64,000 nucleotides of DNA from Acinetobacter pollinis (GTDB lineage: Bacteria > Pseudomonadota > Gammaproteobacteria > Pseudomonadales > Moraxellaceae). Positions 58,194 to 64,000 of the stretch are shown in pieces (position 1 is the first letter of the stretch; each line of letters begins with the position of its first letter). The position numbers and the translations under genes were made by a program. The stretch covers positions 62,001 to 126,000 of the forward strand of contig NZ_VTDQ01000003.1 of assembly GCF_015627175.1 (NCBI RefSeq). The letters are read 5' to 3'. Under the pieces are notes generated by a model. It was not told where the DNA came from, searched no databases, and saw nothing but the letters and a program-made list of their open reading frames with translations.

Positions 58194-59900
58194 TTATTTT
58201 ACATGTGCTTTATGAATTTCATGAAGAATATGTTGGCTCATATTAATTGCCATTTGTTCTTTTGCATAAAAAACATCGCCAATATTGTCTGTACGGATAA
58301 CCTCTGCTTCTTCTTTATTTTCAGCACAAATTAAGACCTGAATTTCTGAATTTAATTGTTTTGCAATGTCAACGATTCGATGTATATCTAAAAGATCCAT
58401 CGGAGAAATGACCAATAGGCGGGCATGTTGAATGTGGGCTTGAATAAGGACGCTAGGTTCGGTTGCTAAACCACTTACTGCAGCAATTCCTTTTTCTCGA
58501 AGGCCTTCCACAATTTCACGATTTTCTTCTGCGATAACGACTTTTATATTTTGCTGCATTAAAGTTTCGGTGATACGTTTACCTACCTCTCCATGACCAA
58601 CAATAACGACTTGATCACGTAAGTAAGATTGATCTACTTCGTCAGGTAACATAGCTAAAGGGTCACTACTTCTTTCAAGCAAGCGTGCAAGAGATGAACG
58701 TGCGCGGATCCAGCTTTGAACAGGTTCTATCGCATAAAACATAAATGAGTTCAAAGTAATTGAAAAGAGTGCACCTGCCAAAATAAGATTTTGTGCCTCT
58801 GTGGTAAGTAAACCTAAAGAAATACCAAGTGCAGCTAAAATAAACGAAAACTCCCCAATTTGTGCTAGGCTTGCACCAACTGTCAGTGCTGTATTTAAAG
58901 GGTATCTAAAGAACAGTACGAGTGCCATTGCTGCAAGTGTTTTACCAATGGTAATAATAGCAATAACACTTAGAATGTGTAGGGGTTGTTCTATAATAAT
59001 TCTTGGGTCAAATAACATACCTACAGAAACGAAGAATAAGATTGCAAAAACTTCGCGTAAAGGCAGTAATTCCTCTTCTGCACGGTGACAAAAATCAGAT
59101 TCTTTAACAACCATACCTGCAAAGAAAGCACCGAGCGCCATTGAAACACCAAAAACGGCATATGCACCATAAGCAATAGAGACCGCACAGGCAACGACAG
59201 TTAAGGTAAATAATTCTCTTGAGCCTAGACGGACAACAAAACTCATAATCATAGGTACAAGGCGCTTGCCTATAATTAGCATAAAAGCAATGAAACCAGC
59301 GACTTTAAGCAATGTCAGTATGATAATCCAAAGTAAAGAAGAGGCATTTTCTTGACCAGCAAGAGATTTACCTCCGAGTAAAACAGCAACAGCAGGTAAA
59401 AGTACTAAAACTAAGACCATTACAAGGTCTTCGACCAATAGCCATCCGACTGCAATTTTTCCATTAACAGAGTCGAGTAAACCGCGATCACTCAGCGCCT
59501 TTAAAAGAACAACTGTACTTGCACATGATAGTGTTAATCCGAAAACCAATGATGAACCAAAAGACCATCCCCAAAAAGATGTCACACATATGCCAAGAAT
59601 GGTTGCAACTAGAATTTGTAAGATAGCACCTGGCAGTGCAATACGTCTCACTTCTAATAAATCTTTTAATGAAAAGTGCATACCCACACCAAACATCAGA
59701 AACATGACACCCAATTCAGCCAATTGATTGGCGAGTGCTAACTCTCCGACTGGGCCATAGGTATTGGGACTAATTGCAATGCCAGCAATAAGGTAGCCAA
59801 CCAAGGGAGGGAGTCTCAGGCGTGCTGCAATATATCCAAAGAAAAGGGCGAGGCCAAAACCCAGTGCCAGCAATACAATAAGATCGACATGATGTGGCAT
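58194..59900 (-). CDS. ybaL: YbaL-type monovalent cation:proton antiporter (CPA2) with TrkA-N domain
   Basis: The 568-residue protein begins with about 12 membrane helices in the CPA2 (KefB/YbaL) pattern, including LRLPPLVGYLIAGIAISPNT and GVMFLMFGVGMHFSLKDLL. It ends with a TrkA-N Rossmann domain (VVIVGHGEVGKRITETLMQ, binding NAD). It moves K+ or Na+ against H+. Start at 59900 has TGAGGAAC upstream and corresponds to E. coli YbaL; an ATG at 59915 overlaps that site. The gene is terminated on the side of the convergent small-protein gene. Confidence 0.88.
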   Translation of the reverse strand: MPHHVDLIVLLALGFGLALFFGYIAARLRLPPLVGYLIAGIAISPNTYGPVGELALANQLAELGVMFLMFGVGMHFSLKDLLEVRRIALPGAILQILVATILGICVTSFWGWSFGSSLVFGLTLSCASTVVLLKALSDRGLLDSVNGKIAVGWLLVEDLVMVLVLVLLPAVAVLLGGKSLAGQENASSLLWIIILTLLKVAGFIAFMLIIGKRLVPMIMSFVVRLGSRELFTLTVVACAVSIAYGAYAVFGVSMALGAFFAGMVVKESDFCHRAEEELLPLREVFAILFFVSVGMLFDPRIIIEQPLHILSVIAIITIGKTLAAMALVLFFRYPLNTALTVGASLAQIGEFSFILAALGISLGLLTTEAQNLILAGALFSITLNSFMFYAIEPVQSWIRARSSLARLLERSSDPLAMLPDEVDQSYLRDQVVIVGHGEVGKRITETLMQQNIKVVIAEENREIVEGLREKGIAAVSGLATEPSVLIQAHIQHARLLVISPMDLLDIHRIVDIAKQLNSEIQVLICAENKEEAEVIRTDNIGDVFYAKEQMAINMSQHILHEIHKAHVK

Positions 59901-59972
59901 AGGCAGGTTCCTCAAATAAATACAATATTGTTTTGAGGAATGTTAGTGAGATTGTAAATAAAAAGCAAAAAA

Positions 59973-59993
59973 AACGACTCCATTTGGAGCCGA
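59973..59993 (-). terminator. Intrinsic terminator after rpmG
   Basis: On the minus strand CGGCTCC-AAAT-GGAGTCG forms a hairpin with one G-T pair, followed by a run of T's, just after the rpmG stop codon. Confidence 0.75.
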
Positions 59994-60009
59994 ATTTTCA
60001 AAACTAAAA

Positions 60010-60165
60010 TTATTTGATTTTAGCTTCTTTAAAAATCACATGTTGACGGATTTTTGGATCAAACTTTTTGATTTCCATTTTTTCCGGCATTGTACGTTTG
60101 TTCTTCGTAGTAGTGTAGAAATAACCTGTACCAGCAGAAGAAACTAGGCGAATTTTGTCACGCAT
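60010..60165 (-). CDS. rpmG: 50S ribosomal protein L33
   Basis: The 51-residue protein reads [20 protein letters not shown], then [19 protein letters not shown], then [12 protein letters not shown]. This is the zinc-free L33 type. It follows rpmB by 12 bases in an rpmB-rpmG operon, with AAGGAG just before its start. Confidence 0.97.
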
Positions 60166-60177
60166 TGCAATGACTCC

Positions 60178-60414
60178 TTAGATCTTTTGGCCTTGAGCAC
60201 GAAGATCAGCTACAACCTTTTCAATGCCCAATTTGTCGATGATACGCATACCTTTAGTTGTCAAACGAAGACGTACAAAACGCTTTTCGCTTTCTAACCA
60301 AAAACGGTGGTGATGCAGGTTCGGCTCGAACCGGCGCTTGGTTTTGTTGTTTGCGTGTGAGACGTTGTTACCAACGACTGGACGCTTGCCGGTAACTTGG
60401 CAAACCTTAGACAT
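60178..60414 (-). CDS. rpmB: 50S ribosomal protein L28
   Basis: The 78-residue protein starts [20 protein letters not shown] and continues with [20 protein letters not shown], diagnostic for L28. The start at 60414 is used because it matches the family; an upstream in-frame start at 60468 would add non-conserved residues. It is first in the rpmB-rpmG operon, read from the promoter at 60495-60523. Confidence 0.97.
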
Positions 60415-60494
60415 GGTGGAACTCCATTGATTTAGCCAACAGCAAATCTGTGGCCAGTCATAAAACAAACAGATTGAATTTATTCAAGGGGCGT

Positions 60495-60523
60495 TTTATA
60501 TCAAAAATGCGATTAAAAGACAA
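60495..60523 (-). promoter_or_regulatory. Sigma-70 promoter of rpmB-rpmG
   Basis: On the minus strand TTGTCT (60523-60518), a 17-base spacer and TATAAA (60500-60495) lie about 80 bases before the rpmB start, followed by a GC-rich ACGCCCC discriminator as expected for ribosomal protein genes. Confidence 0.6.
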
Positions 60524-61002
60524 GCGAATTTGTATAAAACACGTCATGATTTGCAGTAACAGATCATGCCTTGATCATTTCGTATAGTGTTATTTATAAC
60601 GACTTAAAGTTTATATCGTAGATTGTCTAAAGTAGGCAATAACAATATACAATTTAAGTTGAGTGTCATAATTAATAAGAGAGATATAGATTATCTTCTC
60701 TGTTAAATATAGAAACACATATGTTAAAAATAGCACTATATTGCTTTTGAAATAGACTGCCGTGTAGTATGGATACAGAAAAAATGCAGGTATACTATGA
60801 TCAAACTATCTATTGAGTATTAGATAGTGAAACGTAAATTCAAAAGCAAAAATAAGAGTGGCAATATTATAATTAAAAAAAATTACTTTGGCTAATAAAA
60901 AAATATATAAAATCTAATTTAGAGCAATAACTCTAGATAAAATTGATTGAATCTATCATAATGGTATGGACTTCTATTGGTAAAATAGTAAAGGATAAGT
61001 GC
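60524..61002. other. Intergenic region upstream of the TetR gene
   Basis: About 480 AT-rich bases lie between the rpmB promoter and the TetR start. I see no gene. The only clear structure is an inverted repeat at 60805-60828 that may be an operator. Confidence 0.5.
60805..60828. promoter_or_regulatory. Candidate TetR operator (inverted repeat)
   Basis: ACTATCTA (60805-60812) and TAGATAGT (60821-60828) are perfect 8-base inverted arms with an 8-base spacer TTGAGTAT. Spacing and size fit a TetR-family dimer site, 175 bases upstream of the regulator's start. Binding is inferred. Confidence 0.4.
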
Positions 61003-61695
61003 ATGCTAAAAAACAAAACTTCGAAAACAAAACAGCGTATATTGGATGCCAGTCTGATGCTCTTTAATGAAAAGGGTGAGCGATCTGTAACAACAAATCA
61101 TATTGCTGCTGCACTTGAAATGAGTCCTGGTAACTTGTATTACCACTATCGAAATAAAGAAGATATTATTCAAGAGTTGATTCATCATTATCAGTATGAA
61201 ACATTGCAAATGCTTGAATTACCAATAGATAGAACAGTGACTGCCGAAGATAAAATCAGATATTTCCAACTTTTAAGTGAGCAATTATGGAAATATCGTT
61301 TTCTTCATAGAGATGTTTATCATCTTGTCGAAAAAAATGATACTTTTAATCAAGACTATGCTCAGTTTTCTAGTCAAGTCATGCAAAAGGTGCAACGGCT
61401 TTATCAGTCTTTTGTAGATGTGGGTTTGATGAAACTTAATGCTATAGAAATGGAAGCGTTGATTGTTAATATTTGGATTATCTTAACCAATTGGACAAAC
61501 TTTCTGTTTATGTCGGGGCATATTAATGATGAAAATCATCAGCAAGAGAAATGGTCACTCCTTGCTTTAAGACAGTTAGTATTGCTTGAATCGCCTTATT
61601 TGGCAGGTGAGAGCAAAGCTACATATGAAAAGTTATTGGCTTCTATTGATAATGGAAATCTATTTTCGAGCGTTACTCAAACGGCGAGTACATAA
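61003..61695 (+). CDS. TetR/AcrR-family transcriptional regulator
   Basis: The 230-residue protein has the N-terminal TetR HTH (KTKQRILDASLMLFNEKGERSVTTNHIAAALEMSPGNLYYHYRNKEDII). The C-terminal domain (residues 60-215) contains NIWIILTNWTNFLFMSGH, characteristic of the TetR subgroup PF13972. Start at 61003 has AAGGA seven bases upstream; earlier in-frame starts lack this. No effector-linked gene is adjacent, since purU follows 77 bases later on the same strand. Ligand unknown. Confidence 0.85.
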   Translation: MLKNKTSKTKQRILDASLMLFNEKGERSVTTNHIAAALEMSPGNLYYHYRNKEDIIQELIHHYQYETLQMLELPIDRTVTAEDKIRYFQLLSEQLWKYRFLHRDVYHLVEKNDTFNQDYAQFSSQVMQKVQRLYQSFVDVGLMKLNAIEMEALIVNIWIILTNWTNFLFMSGHINDENHQQEKWSLLALRQLVLLESPYLAGESKATYEKLLASIDNGNLFSSVTQTAST

Positions 61696-61772
61696 AAATA
61701 TTGTGTCATGCTTTGAAAAACAGGTATTATATTTGGCTGACTTTTTTCTATGTATAAGTGATATAGATCAAC

Positions 61773-62636
61773 ATGAATATGACCACTGCAAATACAGCCC
61801 GTTTGCTTATCAAGTGTGAAGATAAGCCGGGCATTGTGCAAGCTGTATCGAGCTTTTTGTATCATCAGGGTGCAAATATTACTGCACTTGATCAATATGC
61901 AACTGAAGCTCAGGGTGGGCGCTATTTTATGCGTGTTGAGTTTGAGCTTGATCATCTTGAAAGCCGTAAAGAGACATTATTAAAAACATTTGGAACAAAT
62001 GTTGCTGAACGTTATGAGATGCAATGGCGTCTCGCTTTTGTTGGCGACTTGAAGAAAGTTGGTATTTTGGTTTCAAAAGTAGATCATGCTTTACTTGAAT
62101 TATTATGGCGCCACGCAAGAGGAACATTGCCATGTGAAATTACACATGTTGTTTCTAATCATGAAGCATTGCGTGACTCCGTAGAGCAGTTTGGCATCCC
62201 ATTTACTGTAGTAAATGTCACAAAAGAAAATAAAGTAGAAGCTGAAGCTAAAATTAATGAGCTTATGCAAGGCAACGATTTATTAGTTCTTGCTCGATAT
62301 ATGCAAATCTTAAGTGAAGAGTTTGTGTCGAAATGGCCAATGCAAGTGATTAATATTCATCATTCCTTCCTACCTGCATTTGTTGGAGCAAATCCATATA
62401 AGCAAGCGCATGAAAAAGGTGTGAAGCTGATTGGTGCAACAGCGCACTATGTTACTGCAGATCTAGATCAGGGTCCGATTATTGAGCAAGATGTAGAGCG
62501 TGTGAGTCATGAGTATAACGTAGAACAATTGCGTGAACTTGGCCAAGACGTAGAGCGTAATGTGCTTGCAAGAGCGGTTCGCTGGCATTTGGAAGACCGC
62601 ATTATTGTTGATGGAAATAAAACGGTTGTTTTTTAA
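61773..62636 (+). CDS. purU: Formyltetrahydrofolate deformylase
   Basis: The 287-residue protein has an N-terminal ACT domain (RLLIKCEDKPGIVQAVSSFLYHQGANI, residues 10-80) and a formyltransferase-like catalytic domain with INIHHSFLPAF (Asn, His) and VTADLDQGPIIEQDV (Asp). It hydrolyses 10-formyl-THF to formate and THF, balancing one-carbon pools; the ACT domain suggests amino-acid control, as by Met/Gly in E. coli. Start is probably the first or third residue Met. Confidence 0.95.
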   Translation: MNMTTANTARLLIKCEDKPGIVQAVSSFLYHQGANITALDQYATEAQGGRYFMRVEFELDHLESRKETLLKTFGTNVAERYEMQWRLAFVGDLKKVGILVSKVDHALLELLWRHARGTLPCEITHVVSNHEALRDSVEQFGIPFTVVNVTKENKVEAEAKINELMQGNDLLVLARYMQILSEEFVSKWPMQVINIHHSFLPAFVGANPYKQAHEKGVKLIGATAHYVTADLDQGPIIEQDVERVSHEYNVEQLRELGQDVERNVLARAVRWHLEDRIIVDGNKTVVF

Positions 62637-62646
62637 GAAAATCGTT

Positions 62647-62680
62647 AAAAAAGGCATGCTTTAAAGCATGCCTTTTTTTT
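62647..62680. terminator. Bidirectional terminator between purU and engB
   Basis: AAAAAAGGCATGC and GCATGCCTTTTTTTT with a TTTAAA loop form a strong hairpin between the convergent genes. Confidence 0.9.
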
Positions 62681-63459
62681 TAACCTTCACTATCTTCTTC
62701 AGTTGCAAGTGGAATTTCACTAATATCTATTCCGTCTAGATTTTTGTCTAGTGTAAAGTTAAGTCGACCTGCCATAACTGAAGCAAGTTCTTCTAAACCT
62801 TGTTTATTTAAAGAAGAGAAAAGTTGGATTGAGAAGCTCAATTTCATTTTTTTAAGATGCTGTTTTACTTCAAGAAGTGCTTTGTTTGCAGGACCGCGAT
62901 TCAACTTATCGGCTTTAGTTAAGAGAATATGGACAAACAATTTTCTTGAGTACGCCCACTCTAACATCATTAAGTCAAAGTGCTGTAATGGATGTCGGAT
63001 ATCCATGAGAAGTACGAGACCTTGTAGACTCTGACGGTGAATTAAGTAGTTTTCTAACTCTTTTTGCCAAACAATTTTCATTGCTTCTGGAACAGCAGCA
63101 TATCCATAGCCTGGTAAATCAACAAGACGTTGATCTGGATTGCCAAGACTAAAAAAGTTAATCATTTGTGTGCGACCTGGTTTTTTGGATGCACGAGCCA
63201 ACTGTCTTTGATTGGTTAGTGCGTTAATTGCACTCGATTTTCCTGCATTTGAGCGACCTGCAAATGCAATTTCATAACCACTATCTTCTACACAGAGATT
63301 GAGTTTTGGTGCACTCATTAAAAACTCAGCTTTTCTTAGCCAGTTCAAACTCTGTGTTGCATATTCTGTAAGAGCAGGATCTGACTTCTTTTCATAACTG
63401 ATTTTTTGTTTAGGGGCTAATTTTGCTTTGGTGTCTTTCGACTTCGCATAGCGGTGCAT
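62680..63459 (-). CDS. engB: Ribosome biogenesis GTPase EngB (YihA/YsxC)
   Basis: The protein has the G-domain motifs AFAGRSNAGKSS (G1), VDLPGYGYAAVPE (G3) and LLTKADKLNRG (G4), with FSSLNKQGLEEL as G5. It is needed for 50S subunit assembly. The annotated 259 residues include an N-terminal extension of about 47 residues that E. coli YihA lacks; a later Met at 63318 (MSAPKLNL) would give a conventional 212-residue form, so the true start is uncertain. Confidence 0.93.
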   Translation of the reverse strand: MHRYAKSKDTKAKLAPKQKISYEKKSDPALTEYATQSLNWLRKAEFLMSAPKLNLCVEDSGYEIAFAGRSNAGKSSAINALTNQRQLARASKKPGRTQMINFFSLGNPDQRLVDLPGYGYAAVPEAMKIVWQKELENYLIHRQSLQGLVLLMDIRHPLQHFDLMMLEWAYSRKLFVHILLTKADKLNRGPANKALLEVKQHLKKMKLSFSIQLFSSLNKQGLEELASVMAGRLNFTLDKNLDGIDISEIPLATEEDSEG

Positions 63460-63694
63460 ATACAGTTCACGGCAATTAACAATTTATGCTTAGTATAAAG
63501 CAAATTAATAACACGCTGTGAACTTCTTATAAAATGACTAGGATATTTTCAAGTAGGTGAGAGTCTGTAGACATATGTAGGTTGGATGTAAATTATTTGT
63601 TATTGTTTTTTAATTCTGTGATGGCTCTGTGGTTTTATAAATTATTGGCGTTCTTTTTGCAAGGAAATAGAGGGGAAAAGAATGGATAGTATAT

Positions 63695-64000
63695 ATGAAA
63701 AAAAATTTAAGAGTTCACTACTTTCAGCATATCGCTGGTGAGGGGTTTGGGAGTTTCTACGATTTTCTAAAACAACATGATGCTGTTATTACGGCGACTG
63801 AGTTTTTTGCACTACCTATTGAAACATACATAGAAATTGAAGCACTACCAGCAATAGAGGAAGTTGATCTGCTTATTATTATGGGTGGAAAAATGAGTGT
63901 ACACGATGAAGCACTATATCCCTGGTTAAAAGTTGAAAAAAGGTGGCTCAGGCGCTACTTAGCACAGAAAAAACCTGTTTTAGGATTATGTTTAGGGGGG
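63695..64000 (+). CDS. Class I glutamine amidotransferase-like protein (partial, 3' end beyond window)
   Basis: Translation from ATG 63695 gives 102 residues to the window end: LRVHYFQHIAGEGFGSFYDFL, DLLIIMGGKMSVHDE and finally PVLGLCLGG, which reaches the catalytic Cys of the class I amidotransferase nucleophile elbow (G(L/I)C(L/A)G). The fold resembles GMP-synthase-like amidotransferases (YfeJ type). GGATAG lies eight bases upstream. A different-frame ATG at 63682 closes quickly and is rejected. Substrate cannot be told from this portion. Confidence 0.75.
   Translation, partial: MKKNLRVHYFQHIAGEGFGSFYDFLKQHDAVITATEFFALPIETYIEIEALPAIEEVDLLIIMGGKMSVHDEALYPWLKVEKRWLRRYLAQKKPVLGLCLGG

Noticed and set aside
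63682..63740. Start of the last gene at ATG 63682
   Set aside because: This frame closes within about 20 codons, whereas the frame from 63695 stays open to the window end and gives the amidotransferase pattern.

Overview
The window looks like chromosomal DNA of an Acinetobacter species (Gammaproteobacteria, Moraxellaceae). The DNA is AT-rich. It carries a CraA-type MFS drug exporter, darcynin, DUF6586 and FimV genes, and the neighbourhoods rne/rluC, rppH-ptsP, glyQS, leuC-leuD-leuB and asd-fimV-truA, which resemble Acinetobacter/Pseudomonas gene orders. I cannot name the species from sequence alone. Nearly all of it reads as core genome: there is no insertion sequence, integrase, prophage gene, CRISPR array or rRNA operon.

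Layout. 1-6.8 kb: drug exporter (craA-like) facing a YccS-type membrane protein, a secreted GH28 polygalacturonase, a Rossmann-fold oxidoreductase and an AI-2E-type permease. 6.8-13.3 kb: small accessory-like genes, namely an orphan ParA ATPase, a Holliday-resolvase-related endonuclease, an I42 (chagasin-like) protease-inhibitor lipoprotein, a His-rich lipoprotein with a methyltransferase, an aldo/keto reductase, and two uncharacterised proteins, one with an alpha/beta-hydrolase N-terminus. 13.3-24.8 kb: glyQS, PspC, a lipoprotein, two identical tRNA-Lys genes with a clear promoter and shared terminator, then rne with a 0.7-kb structured leader divergent from rluC and a HAD phosphatase, and a LysR regulator. 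24.9-30.2 kb: the decayed remains of a MerR-like regulator fused in frame to the upstream side of an NAPE-PLD-like metallo-hydrolase gene, then divergent catalase and katG. 30.3-33.1 kb: ptsP and rppH. 33.3-39.3 kb: HAD-IB phosphatase, LysR, and the leucine genes leuC, leuD, a lipoprotein gene and leuB.

39.4-48.3 kb: infA with a good promoter, an AraC regulator, then on the minus strand asd, fimV (split into two genes: a periplasmic LysM half and a membrane/cytoplasmic half), an asparaginase, truA, a late lipid A acyltransferase, a tautomerase-fold protein without Pro1 and darcynin. 48.5-58.2 kb: uup, slyX, a small membrane protein, topA, a membrane-anchored metzincin-like protein, a UvrD/Rep-like helicase, an RRM protein and two conserved small proteins. 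58.2-64 kb: YbaL-type cation/proton antiporter, rpmB-rpmG, a TetR regulator with a nearby palindrome, purU, engB and the 5' part of a class I glutamine amidotransferase cut by the window end.

How it works together: most genes serve translation and RNA turnover (glyQS, tRNA-Lys, infA, rpmBG, truA, rluC, rne, rppH, engB), leucine and aspartate-family amino acid synthesis, peroxide defence, cell envelope and polar/pilus organisation. The most notable observations are the MerR pseudogene, the split FimV, the HExxHxxGxxD membrane protein, the rne leader hairpins and the two-domain hydrolase-like protein. I did not find a convincing new multi-gene system.
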